Shown piece by piece: positions 25,705 to 33,750 of a DNA stretch of 64,000 bases (the first letter of the stretch is position 1; every line of letters starts with the position of its first letter). Both the position numbers and the translations under genes were made by a program. Origin of the DNA: Nocardia asteroides. GTDB lineage: Bacteria > Actinomycetota > Actinomycetes > Mycobacteriales > Mycobacteriaceae. The stretch lies in assembly GCF_021183625.1 (NCBI RefSeq), contig NZ_CP089214.1, forward strand, positions 3,596,001 through 3,660,000, in the 5' to 3' direction. The notes beneath the pieces were generated by a model. It was given only the letters and a program-made list of their open reading frames with translations, was not told the DNA's origin and did not search any database.

Positions 25705-26846
25705 GCACCGAGCTGCGGATGAAGCGGCTCTTCGCCCGCTTCGTCGCCTTCGGCTACCTGGCCTACTTCCTGGTGCTCGCCTCGGATATCGCGGACAGCG
25801 CGCGGTCCACCGCAGCCTGGTGGCTGCCGCTCGCCGTGGTCGCGGTCTTCGCGCCCGCGCTCGGGCTGGTGGTGGCCGCGGCCCCCGAGCGGCCGCACCG
25901 GCTCGGCCTCGCCGTCTCGGTGGCCGCCGCCGGTTTCCTGCTCGCCGTGGCCACCTGGCCGCTGGCCTGGGACGGGCACGAGGTCGATATCGACCACGGC
26001 GTCTGGCTCTCCACCATCCCCGGGCTGCCCGCGCTGGCCGTCGCCATCGTCTGGCCGCCGCTGCCGACAATCGCGCTGCTCGCCACCAGCATCGTCGGCG
26101 CCCAGCTCGTCAATGCCGCGCTCCGCCTGAACCCGCCGAACATCTTCGTGGAGATCACCTGGTCCTTCTCCTTCACCCTGCTCTACACCTGCGCCGCGCT
26201 CATGGCGCTGCGCACCGCCCGGCTGCTCGACCGCACCCGGTCGTCCGCCGAGGCCACCGCGGCGACCGCATCGGCCCGCGAGGCCAAGCAGGTCGAGCGG
26301 GCGCGGATCGACGGACTCACGCACGACTGGGTGATGAGCGCGCTGCTCGCCGTCGCTCGCACGCCCGATGATCCCGGCGTTGTTCGGCAGGCCGAGGAGG
26401 CGATTCGGCAGGTCGAACAGCTGCGCTCCGGGGTGCTCAGTGATGCGCCGTTCGACGCCGAAGCCGCTGCCGCGCATCTGCGTTCGGCCGCTGCGGCGGT
26501 CGACGCCCAGCTCGGTATCGAGCTGGAGGTGGCCTCGGAGTCCTCCTACCCCGCCGATGTGGTGCGGGCCATGGGAGCCGCGCTCGCCGAGGCACTGCGA
26601 AACAGTTTGCGGCACGCGGGAACCAATGCCGACCGTGCCGTCGCACTGCGGGTGGAGCCGCGTTCGCTCACCGCGGTGGTGACCGACGACGGGCGTGGGT
26701 TCGACCCCGCCGCGGTGCCGCCGGAACGTCTCGGCGTCAGCATCGGCATTCAGGGGCGGATGCGCCAACTGCCCGGCGGAGCCGCCGCGGTGACCTCCAC
26801 GCCCGGGGTCGGGACCAGCGTCCGGCTCACCTGGCAGGCCGCATGA
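25671..26846 (+). CDS. Sensor histidine kinase (DesK/LiaS-like)
   Basis: A 391-residue membrane kinase. Roughly residues 20-185 hold about six membrane helices; a coiled segment with many Ala/Arg follows. The dimerisation/phospho-acceptor helix reads RIDGLTHDWVMSALLAVAR with its His. The GHKL ATPase domain shows EALRNSLRHAGTNAD (N box) and VVTDDGRGFDP (G1 box), ending VGTSVRLTWQAA. The ATG at 25671 follows GGAGG by four bases; ATG 25701 overlapping the regulator stop is an alternative. The signal sensed is unknown. Confidence 0.88.
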   Translation: MATDSAPQGEMSTELRMKRLFARFVAFGYLAYFLVLASDIADSARSTAAWWLPLAVVAVFAPALGLVVAAAPERPHRLGLAVSVAAAGFLLAVATWPLAWDGHEVDIDHGVWLSTIPGLPALAVAIVWPPLPTIALLATSIVGAQLVNAALRLNPPNIFVEITWSFSFTLLYTCAALMALRTARLLDRTRSSAEATAATASAREAKQVERARIDGLTHDWVMSALLAVARTPDDPGVVRQAEEAIRQVEQLRSGVLSDAPFDAEAAAAHLRSAAAAVDAQLGIELEVASESSYPADVVRAMGAALAEALRNSLRHAGTNADRAVALRVEPRSLTAVVTDDGRGFDPAAVPPERLGVSIGIQGRMRQLPGGAAAVTSTPGVGTSVRLTWQAA

Positions 26847-27865
26847 GCCGTGGCGACGCCTGGACGCTGCTCGGCGCCCGCACCTGGGTTGCCTGGGTGC
26901 TGACCGGGTGCTATCTGCTGGCCACCGTCGCGCAGCCGCTTGCCTCGTGGAACACCTACACCGCGTGCTGGCCCGTCGTCGGCGCCATTCTGCTTTTCAC
27001 CCTGGCCGGGGTTGTTTTGATCGCCACCCCCGGGGATCCCATGCCGCTCTGGGCCACGGTCGTGATCGTGGTGGCCTGCCCGCTGGCCTGTGCCCTGCAG
27101 TTCAGCGCCATCGCGCTTCCGGTGCAGACGCCGCACCAGCTGTGGCCGGTGGGGGCCTCCGTGGTGCCGTACACCTTCCTTTGCGTGCGCCGCCGGATCG
27201 TCGCCGGCTGGATCGGCGGGATCTCGCTCACCCTGGTCAGCGTGGGCTGGACCGTCCTCACCGACCAGCCCCCCTCGTTCGGGATATCCATCTCGATCCT
27301 GAACGCCGGGCCGCTCATGATGAGCACCCTCTTCGCCGTCACCATCGTCCCCGCCGCAGACACCATCTACCGGCTGCGTGCCGAGAACACCCGGCGCGCG
27401 GCCGATGATGCCGCCGCCGGCGCCGCGCTCGCCGTCCGGGATGCGCGGTTACGCCGGTTGGATCGGCTCGTTCGTCCGGCGCTGGACCGGATCGCCGCCG
27501 GGCCGCCGTTCGGGGACTCGGAGATTTCCGAATTCCTCGTTCTTGAAGCGCATCTGCGCGACACGCTGCGAGCGCCCGGATTGGTCGGGGCCGAGCTGGA
27601 TGCCGCTGTGCGGGCGGCTCGGAAGCGCGGCGTTCGGGTTCGATTGCACGACGACGGCGGGCTTACCGGAGCCGATCCCGTTCTGCGGGAACGGATCCAC
27701 CGACGGATCGTCCAAGAGCTGGATACCGTCACCGACGGTGTTGTGACAGTTCGCATCCTGCCTTCGGGGCGGCGGAGGGCAGTCACCCTGGTGAGTTCGG
27801 GAACCGACGCGGTACGCCGACTGGATCTCGGCCGCGACGGCGTCGCCGCTCAGCCCTCCTCCTGA
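26843..27865 (+). CDS. Membrane protein resembling a kinase without its ATPase domain
   Basis: A 340-residue protein overlapping the histidine kinase gene by four bases (ATGA). The first ~170 residues form about five or six membrane helices. A cytosolic helical segment follows (ENTRRAADDAAAGAALAVRDARLRRLDRLVRPALDRIA), resembling a kinase dimerisation region but lacking His in an H-box context and any N or G boxes. The C-terminal ~90 residues end in a small alpha/beta portion (GVVTVRILPSGRRRAVTLVS). I infer a third, accessory component of the two-component system, perhaps a sensor or decoy dimerisation partner. No named family is recognised. Confidence 0.7.
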   Translation: MSRGDAWTLLGARTWVAWVLTGCYLLATVAQPLASWNTYTACWPVVGAILLFTLAGVVLIATPGDPMPLWATVVIVVACPLACALQFSAIALPVQTPHQLWPVGASVVPYTFLCVRRRIVAGWIGGISLTLVSVGWTVLTDQPPSFGISISILNAGPLMMSTLFAVTIVPAADTIYRLRAENTRRAADDAAAGAALAVRDARLRRLDRLVRPALDRIAAGPPFGDSEISEFLVLEAHLRDTLRAPGLVGAELDAAVRAARKRGVRVRLHDDGGLTGADPVLRERIHRRIVQELDTVTDGVVTVRILPSGRRRAVTLVSSGTDAVRRLDLGRDGVAAQPSS

Positions 27866-28083
27866 CCAGACGGGATTCACGCCTGATCGGCGACTGCCAG
27901 CAGAATATCTCGCGATTTCGGTTCGACCGGGCCCGCAGGGTCAGGGGCATGAACTCACAGTTGACCAGGCTTGCGCCCCAGGAAGTCATGGCAGCCAGCA
28001 AATCCGAACCATAGGATGATTTATGTCACCAGAATTCGCCTATTTCAAATACCGAGCGCCGGAACCCGGTCGCAACCAGCCCG

Positions 28084-28320
28084 GTTCGGAAATCGGGAAT
28101 GCGCAGCCGGTGGCACCGCTGAAGGTGATGGAGTCCTTGCCTCAGGCAATGTTACGGTGGGCTCGCTGCACTTGCCGGTGATGGATTCGATACTCGCGAC
28201 CTTGCGCCCTGAGCCGCACAATGACTACCGAGTTGGCTACGAGAGTTCGGATGTAGATGCCGTTTCGGTGGTATTGCGGAATCGCAGGTTGGTTACGCCG
28301 TCGGCAATCGTAGTCTGAAA
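28084..28320 (-). pseudogene. Frameshifted VanW-family C-terminal remnant
   Basis: Translating the reverse strand in three frames gives, in order, VTNLRFRNTTE, NGIYIRTLVANSVVIVRL, KVASIESITGKCSEPTVTLPE and GKDSITFSGATG. These line up with IDLQFRNNTE, NGIYIEAVAGGSDITVRL, KAVNVESITGERSKPTEPTTVTLPE and GKDCIASTGAPG in the C-terminus of the intact VanW protein at 29321-32011. At least three frameshifts separate the pieces, so this is a decayed duplicate. Only the last ~85 codons remain recognisable. The surrounding 27,866-28,573 is otherwise empty except for one hairpin, and its GC content looks lower than average. Confidence 0.8.
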
Positions 28321-28356
28321 ATCTGCGCGACGGGTGCGTCGACGACGACAGCCGAA

Positions 28357-28387
28357 ATGCCCCGCTCTTCGAACGAGAACGGGGCAT
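28357..28387. terminator. Hairpin (candidate terminator)
   Basis: Arms ATGCCCCG (28357-28364) and CGGGGCAT (28380-28387) enclose a loop that can itself pair CTC with GAG. There is no T-run. It is about 500 bases past the two-component operon and may be a relic belonging to the pseudogene region. Confidence 0.45.
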
Positions 28388-28573
28388 CCAGGTTGTCTCG
28401 CACAGTTGCCGCGGCGGGCCGGGATCAAAGGTGTGCGTTGACCTCGCCGCTGCCCGCGACTTCGATGCCCGCGCAAGATGATGACCACCGCCCCCAACGA
28501 GGACGACCGACCTGTGAGGAAGCTGTGCGGTACTCCTCGTCCTAGATGACCGCTGCGTTCAGTGGCAACGGAA

Positions 28574-29026
28574 TCACGGGATCTGCGGGACCTCTGGCAC
28601 CTGCGGAACCTGCGGGACCTCCGGAACCTGCGGAACCTCCGGCACCTCCGGCACCTGCGGAACCTCGGGGACCTCCGGCACCTCGGGGACCTCAGGGACC
28701 TCCGGCACCTGCGGGACCTCAGGGACCTCCGGCACCTGCGGCACCTCGGGGACCTCCGGAACCTCAGGGACCTGCGGGACCTCCGGAACCTCAGGGACCT
28801 GCGGGACCTCGGGGACCTCCGGAACCTCCGGCACCTGCGGAACCTCGGGCACCTCGGGGACCTCCGGGGTGCCCAACCCGGCGGAACCGGTGGAGGGGAG
28901 TCCGATCGGCGAGTTCACCACCTCGACCGAGCCGACCCCGGGGGCGGCGACCGCCATGCCGCTACCTGCGATCGCGATTCCCGCCGTTGCGGCGAGAGCA
29001 AAGCCGAACGAATGCAACTTGGTCAT
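28574..29026 (-). CDS. Secreted Pro-Glu/Gln-Val tripeptide-repeat protein
   Basis: A 150-residue exported protein. Residues 1-28 are a signal peptide ([20 protein letters not shown], cleavage after AVA). A short spacer ([19 protein letters not shown]) follows, then about 97 residues made of 32 tripeptides PEV, PQV or PQI with no interruption to the C-terminus. Such a chain should be an extended polyproline-like acidic rod. It would lie in the cell wall or outside the cell; no anchor motif is visible, so free secretion or wall binding is open. GAGGGG lies eight bases before the ATG. No family is recognised. Confidence 0.75.
   Translation of the reverse strand: MTKLHSFGFALAATAGIAIAGSGMAVAAPGVGSVEVVNSPIGLPSTGSAGLGTPEVPEVPEVPQVPEVPEVPEVPQVPEVPEVPQVPEVPEVPEVPQVPEVPEVPQVPEVPEVPEVPEVPEVPQVPEVPEVPQVPEVPQVPQVPEVPQIP
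28577..28867 (-). repeat. Tandem 9-bp coding repeat (PEV/PQV units)
   Basis: 32 uninterrupted copies of a 9-base unit (in coding sense CCG/CCC-GAG/CAG-GTC/GTG) form the C-terminal part of the secreted protein. Third-base variants are scattered. GAG dominates; CAG recurs every second to sixth unit. Copy number could change by slippage without shifting the frame. Confidence 0.9.
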
Positions 29027-29320
29027 GTATCAAGCCCCTCGAAGGTTGCCCTGAACGCCCATCGTGTGTGGGCGCCGAGCGTTTCTACCACGATATTCAG
29101 GCTTATTCGGCAACGGCTTTGCGGTCGATTGCCAACCAAATGCCAAGTGTTCGATCTGCAATCTTTCAGACTGAGGAATTAGACCTCGCCGGAGCGGACA
29201 AAGAAGGCCCTACCTGGCCTTTCTCTACACAAGTATGACTACGGGGACCATCGGGCTATGAACCAACTAGAAGTTTGCGGAAGACCATGCCCCGAAAAAT
29301 CGGGGCGCACGGCGAAGCCG

Positions 29321-32011
29321 CTACTCCCCCTCTTTGTCCTCGTCCTTCTTCTCGCACTTGACCACGGGAACCGGGTCGTACTTCACCGTGCGGGTGTGCC
29401 GGGAAATCTCCTGCCCCGTTTTGGCATCGCGGATGATGCGGGTGTCGGAGATGGTGAAGCCGGGGGCGCCGGTGGAGGCGATGCAGTCCTTGCCCTCGGG
29501 GAGGGTGACGGTGGTCGGCTCAGTGGGCTTGCTGCGCTCGCCGGTGATGGATTCGACGTTCACCGCCTTGGTGCCCCAGAGCCGGACGGTGATGTCCGAC
29601 CCGCCCGCGACAGCCTCGATGTAGATGCCGTTTTCGGTGTTGTTGCGGAATTGCAGATCGATGGCGCCGTCGAAAACGGTGGCTTCGCGGGCGGCCGGGT
29701 AGCGCGAGATGTAGTAGCTGTGCTCGGTGTGGCCCGCGTCCTCCATTCCGGCGAAGTACGCGGCGTTGTAGAGGGTGGTGGCGAATTGGCTGATGCCGCC
29801 GCCGACGGCGGTGCTCGGCCTGCCGTGGTCGATGATGCCGGATTCCACATAGCCCTCGGCGGCGCCGCGCGGGCCGGTGAATTCATTGAGCGAGAAGGTG
29901 TCACCGGGCTTCACGACCGCGCCGTTCACTTTTTGCGCGACGGTGCGGATATTCACGCCGGAGGGGCCGCTGAAGCCGCTGGTGGTGAATTGGCCGACCG
30001 GCTCGACGATCCGCAACGCCTCGGCGGCCTGCGTGGTGAGCTTCGGTTCGACCTTCTCGTACACGGCCGGGCCGGTGCGGCCCGCGCCGGAGGCGACGGC
30101 GAGCGCGGCCAGCTGCTCCAGCGTCTTGGGCCAGTTCACCTTCTCGCCGACCACGCCGGGCACCACCCTGGCCGCGCCGCCGCCGACGGCGAACGAGGCG
30201 TCCTTCGGCTCCACCTCGGACTTGGCCAGCTGCGGGGCGAGCAGGCCGGTGAGCGCGGGCACGTCGAAGACCGGGGCGAGGCCGCCGGAGCCGTTCGGGA
30301 CGAAGGTGAGGACGGTCGCGGTCTGGGCCGGGGTGAGCTCGGCGTCGCCGTCGCGGCCCGTGAAGCGGATGGGGGCGCTGACGGCGGGCTGCGCGACGGC
30401 GCGCAGCGTCTCGTCGACGGCCTCGGGGCGGACGGTGAGCGGGGCGGGCATGACGGGGAGGTCGAGCGCCTGCGCGGTCACCCAGCCGTTCAGCAGGGTG
30501 TCGCGGGCGCCCGCGCCGTCCAGGACCCGGCCCTGGACGGGCGGCACGCCGATCGGGCGGGTGCCGTCGAAGCGGATGGTTCCCTCGACGGTCGGGATGT
30601 CGTGCACGCGGATCTCGGTGAAGGTGCGGTCGAGTGCGGCCTCGTCGACCGCGGTGGCCACCGGGACCTCGCGGGTGGTGAAGAAGGAGGCGAGGCGAGT
30701 GAACGGGTTGGCCGGTTGATCGCCGACCCTGGCCCAGGTGCCGTCCCAGTCGATCTGCAGGCCGGCGGCGGCGGGGACGATCTGCTCGCGGACGTCGGCG
30801 ATGGTGAGGTCGAGGGGCTGGGTGGAGCGGGCCTCGTAGCGGGAGCGCAGGACGACGTCGGCCTTGGCGGTGTCCATGCCGCCGACGTCGATGCCCGCGA
30901 CGACCGTGCCGCGCGGGACCTGGCCGGAGGAGAGGAACCAGTCGGCGGCGTAGGCGAGGCCGGCGACGGCGAGTACCGCGCCCGCGGCTATGCCCGCTTT
31001 GCGCGCGGCGTTCGACTTGAGGAAGTCGGCGAAGGTGCGTTGCCGCGGGTGGGCGCCGCGGGGGCGGGAACCGTCGCCGTTCGTGCGGGCGCGGGTGGTT
31101 CCGGGTGGGCGGGTGTCCGTGCCCGCGCGGGGGTTCGGCGCCGGTGGGCCGGGGCGGGTGGCGCCTGCGCGCGGACCGGTCTCGGTGCGCGGGCCGGTAT
31201 CCGGGCGACGTCCGGCGTCGGGGCGAGGTCCGGCCTCGGAGCGCGGACCGGCTGCCTGGTACGGGCCGGCGTTGGAGCGCGAGCCGGTGTCGAAATCAGG
31301 CTCGATACGGCCGCCCGGCCCGGCGTTGGAACGGCCGCTCGCGCCGGGCCCAAAGTCGGGACGGCCACCTGAGCCGGAGCCGCCATCAGGGCGGGAACCT
31401 GAGCCGAAATTGCCATCAGGGCGGGAGCCGGAGACGAAACCGCCATCACCGCGCCCATCGGGACCAGGACCGCCGTCGGGACGCGCACCAGGGGTGAAAC
31501 CGCGCCCGCCGGGACCAGCTTCGCCGTGGGGGCGCGAGCCGGGGGCGAAACCACCGTCGCCCCGTCCACCGGACCCAGAAGCGCCATCAGCGCGCCCACC
31601 CGGCCCGGCACCCACATCGGAACGCCCCCCGGGAGCGCGACCGGGCCTACCGGCCCCGGCCCCCTCCACCCCCTCCGGCTCGCCCCAGAAGGCGAACCCC
31701 GCCCCGGCACTCCGCACCGGCGCCCCGCGGGGCGGGCTCTGCATCGGCTGCGTCGAGGCACGCGAATTCCACGCCTCAAGCTCCTCGGTCGCCGGCTCCC
31801 CGGCGATAGCGGGCCCTTCGGCCCGGCCGCGCGGCACCTGCGTCGGATTCCGATGATTGGCGAACTGCTCGGTTGGGTACTGATCGGTGGGTGACACCGG
31901 AGCGGGCGAGGCACCCGGATCGGGAACCTGGGTACCTTCGAGGAGCCTGCGCAACCCCACTTCGGTCCCGGAACGGCGGTCGCGCCGCCCCGAACTCGAC
32001 TCGTCGGTCAC
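29321..32011 (-). CDS. VanW-family cell-wall protein with long disordered N-terminus
   Basis: An 896-residue protein in three parts. Residues 1 to about 335 are cytoplasmic and disordered, rich in Gly, Arg, Pro, Asp with repeats such as GSRPDGG and GPGGRG. A single membrane helix follows (KAGIAAGAVLAVAGLAYAA). The extracellular part contains peptidoglycan-binding-like (YoaR/PG_binding_4) repeats and a C-terminal VanW domain from about residue 680 (GVNIRTVAQKVNGAVVKPGD, STAVGGGISQFATTLYNAAY, YPAAREATVFDGAIDLQFRN), ending in a Lys/Asp/Glu tail. VanW proteins are envelope-associated with unclear biochemistry. GTG 32011 follows GGGGAGG. A decayed copy of its C-terminus lies 1 kb downstream. Confidence 0.88.
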   Translation of the reverse strand: MTDESSSGRRDRRSGTEVGLRRLLEGTQVPDPGASPAPVSPTDQYPTEQFANHRNPTQVPRGRAEGPAIAGEPATEELEAWNSRASTQPMQSPPRGAPVRSAGAGFAFWGEPEGVEGAGAGRPGRAPGGRSDVGAGPGGRADGASGSGGRGDGGFAPGSRPHGEAGPGGRGFTPGARPDGGPGPDGRGDGGFVSGSRPDGNFGSGSRPDGGSGSGGRPDFGPGASGRSNAGPGGRIEPDFDTGSRSNAGPYQAAGPRSEAGPRPDAGRRPDTGPRTETGPRAGATRPGPPAPNPRAGTDTRPPGTTRARTNGDGSRPRGAHPRQRTFADFLKSNAARKAGIAAGAVLAVAGLAYAADWFLSSGQVPRGTVVAGIDVGGMDTAKADVVLRSRYEARSTQPLDLTIADVREQIVPAAAGLQIDWDGTWARVGDQPANPFTRLASFFTTREVPVATAVDEAALDRTFTEIRVHDIPTVEGTIRFDGTRPIGVPPVQGRVLDGAGARDTLLNGWVTAQALDLPVMPAPLTVRPEAVDETLRAVAQPAVSAPIRFTGRDGDAELTPAQTATVLTFVPNGSGGLAPVFDVPALTGLLAPQLAKSEVEPKDASFAVGGGAARVVPGVVGEKVNWPKTLEQLAALAVASGAGRTGPAVYEKVEPKLTTQAAEALRIVEPVGQFTTSGFSGPSGVNIRTVAQKVNGAVVKPGDTFSLNEFTGPRGAAEGYVESGIIDHGRPSTAVGGGISQFATTLYNAAYFAGMEDAGHTEHSYYISRYPAAREATVFDGAIDLQFRNNTENGIYIEAVAGGSDITVRLWGTKAVNVESITGERSKPTEPTTVTLPEGKDCIASTGAPGFTISDTRIIRDAKTGQEISRHTRTVKYDPVPVVKCEKKDEDKEGE

Positions 32012-32372
32012 GAACGGTCCTCCCCGCTGGAATGCACTTGTCGGACCCACACGGCGCGGGTCCTCGCCCACGATAATGGGCCACCCCGACGTCAGCAGCA
32101 CGGACGAGCGGTGGCAAATCACCCGCAACGCCGGTGGCCGACACGCCGAAGGGCTCCGCGCAGTTGCCGGGTCGGGGGTCTGGCAACTACGCGGAGCCCA
32201 CCTGCATATCGGCACCCCACACGGGGCGTTACAGCCCGCGCGGAATTTCTTCGGGTTCCGCTCGATCACGTCGGCGTGCGAGTTGCCGCTCCCGCGCGGA
32301 AGAATCAAGGCCACGACCCCCGGGGGCGTCGCACCGCGGGCACCGGCACCGACGAACGAGGAGTGGAACGGC
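32012..32372. other. Divergent intergenic region between VanW gene and gnd
   Basis: About 360 bases without a supported gene. It carries the ribosome-binding sites of both flanking genes (GGGGAGG for VanW, GAGGAG for gnd) and presumably both promoters. No clear operator, RNA or short gene is seen. Confidence 0.45.
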
Positions 32373-33401
32373 ATGCAGCTGGGAATGATCGGTCTTGGCC
32401 GGATGGGGGCGAACATCGTCCGCCGGGTGGTCGCGGACGGGCACACCGCCGTCGGCCTCGACCGGCAACACAGCAACATCGAAGCGCTCGCCGGTGAGCT
32501 CGGTGACCAGTTCGTCGGGACCACCGAGTTGGCCGACTTCGTCGGTGCCCTGCAGGCGCCGCGGGTGGTGTGGGCGATGATCCCGGCGGGGGCGACCAGC
32601 GCCCTCATCGACCAGGTCGCCGAGTTGCTGGAGCCGGGCGACATCGTCATCGACGGGGGCAACAGCCGCTACCACGAGGACATCGCGCGGGCCGCGAAGC
32701 TGAAACCGCTCGGGCTGCACTACGTCGACATCGGCACCTCGGGCGGGGTCTTCGGCCGCACCCGCGGGTTCTGCCTGATGATCGGCGGCGAGGCGGAGGC
32801 GGTCGCGCACCTCGACCCGCTGCTGCAGTCGATCGCCCCCGGTTTCGAGACCGCCGAGCGCACCCCCGGTCGCACCGGCGAGCCCGCCCCCGCCGAGCGG
32901 GGGTACCTGCACTGCGGCCCGGCCGGGGCGGGGCACTTCGTGAAGATGGTGCACAACGGCATCGAGTACGGGGCCATGGCCGCCTATGCCGAGGGGCTCA
33001 ACATCCTGCACCGGGCGAACCTGGGCACGGTCGACCCGAAGGAGTTCTCCGCCGAGGAGACGCCGTTGGAGCGGCCCGAGTTGTACCGCTACGACCTGGA
33101 CGTGCCGGAGATCACCGAGGTGTGGCGGCGCGGGTCGGTGGTCGCCTCCTGGTTGCTCGATCTCACCGCCGCCGAGTTGCACGCCGATCCGAACCTGGAC
33201 GCCTTCGGGGGTCGGGTCTCCGATTCCGGAGAGGGCCGTTGGACGCTCGACGCCGCCATCGACACCGGCGTGCCGGTCCCGGTCCTCGCCTCGGCGCTGT
33301 TCGCGCGGTTCTCCTCGCGGGGGGAGGCGCAGTATGCGGACAAAGTGCTTTCGGCCATGCGGAAGGCGTTCGGGGGGCATGAGGAGTTGGCTGGCGGGTG
33401 A
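32373..33401 (+). CDS. gnd: 6-phosphogluconate dehydrogenase (decarboxylating), short type
   Basis: A 342-residue enzyme, the short (about 300-340 residue) GndA/YqeC type. MQLGMIGLGRMGANIVRR is the NAD(P)-binding GxGxxG, VIDGGNSRYHED the substrate-binding loop, DIGTSGGVFG the signature, and HFVKMVHNGIEYG holds the catalytic Lys and His-Asn. It converts 6-phosphogluconate to ribulose 5-phosphate and CO2. The start ATG 32373 follows GAGGAG by nine bases. It diverges from the VanW gene across about 360 bases. The hipBA operator 33402 begins immediately after its stop codon. Confidence 0.9.
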   Translation: MQLGMIGLGRMGANIVRRVVADGHTAVGLDRQHSNIEALAGELGDQFVGTTELADFVGALQAPRVVWAMIPAGATSALIDQVAELLEPGDIVIDGGNSRYHEDIARAAKLKPLGLHYVDIGTSGGVFGRTRGFCLMIGGEAEAVAHLDPLLQSIAPGFETAERTPGRTGEPAPAERGYLHCGPAGAGHFVKMVHNGIEYGAMAAYAEGLNILHRANLGTVDPKEFSAEETPLERPELYRYDLDVPEITEVWRRGSVVASWLLDLTAAELHADPNLDAFGGRVSDSGEGRWTLDAAIDTGVPVPVLASALFARFSSRGEAQYADKVLSAMRKAFGGHEELAGG

Positions 33402-33421
33402 TTCGGCAGAATTCTGCCGAA
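33402..33421. promoter_or_regulatory. HipB-type operator 1 (perfect palindrome)
   Basis: TTCGGCAGAATTCTGCCGAA is a perfect 20-base palindrome directly after the gnd stop codon. It is the best of three related sites upstream of hipB. Confidence 0.75.
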
Positions 33422-33462
33422 GAGCGGTCCAGAGCCGAGGAATCTCCCATTCAATCGAGTCA

Positions 33463-33482
33463 ATCGGTTGAATTCTGCCTAT
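33463..33482. promoter_or_regulatory. HipB-type operator 2
   Basis: ATCGGTTGAATTCTGCCTAT matches operator 1 at 15 of 20 positions. Its centre is 61 bases from that of operator 1. Confidence 0.6.
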
Positions 33483-33522
33483 TCGGCGTAAACTCACCTT
33501 CATAGCTGCCACTGCCGGAGAA

Positions 33523-33542
33523 ATCGGCAGAATCTTGCCTAT
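33523..33542. promoter_or_regulatory. HipB-type operator 3
   Basis: ATCGGCAGAATCTTGCCTAT matches operator 1 at 15 of 20 positions. Its centre is 60 bases past operator 2, and it ends ten bases before the hipB ATG, adjoining its ribosome-binding site GGAGGG. Confidence 0.65.
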
Positions 33543-33552
33543 CGGAGGGTGT

Positions 33553-33750
33553 ATGTCGGTGCGAGAGATCGGCAGCGCTATCCGCGCCGCCCGGCGCCGG
33601 TATCGGCTCACCCAGGAGCAGCTGGCCGAACTCGCGGGTACCTCGACCCGCACCGTCCGGGCGATCGAACACGGCACCGGCTCGACCGGCATCGGCACCG
33701 TCGCCGCGGTGGCGGGAACGGTCGGCCTTGCGATCGGCATCGTCGAATGA
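33553..33750 (+). CDS. hipB: HipB-like antitoxin (XRE family)
   Basis: A 65-residue helix-turn-helix protein (SVREIGSAIRAARRRYRLTQEQLAELAG, then TSTRTVRAIEHGT), the size of HipB antitoxins. It would bind HipA and repress the operon through the three operators upstream. GGAGGG lies five bases before the ATG. Its stop overlaps the hipA ATG (ATGA), ensuring stoichiometric translation. Confidence 0.88.
   Translation: MSVREIGSAIRAARRRYRLTQEQLAELAGTSTRTVRAIEHGTGSTGIGTVAAVAGTVGLAIGIVE

Larger units (their letters stand above)
27866..28573. other. Gene-poor stretch
   Basis: About 700 bases without an intact gene. It holds the VanW pseudogene (28084-28320) and the hairpin at 28357-28387. The rest shows no ORF with convincing start signals, no RNA gene and no clear repeat. 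Confidence 0.6.

Noticed and set aside
27866..28083. Further genes in the gap after the two-component operon
   Set aside because: Short frames lack ribosome-binding sites and recognisable motifs; only the pseudogene remnant beyond is supported.
28577..28867. Short tandem repeat resembling a CRISPR or satellite array
   Set aside because: There are no spacers; the 9-base unit is in frame and encodes Pro-Glu/Gln-Val tripeptides of a secreted protein.
29258..31372. 704-codon open frame on the plus strand opposite the VanW gene
   Set aside because: Composition is typical of an antisense high-GC shadow and the opposite strand has a coherent membrane helix and VanW domain.
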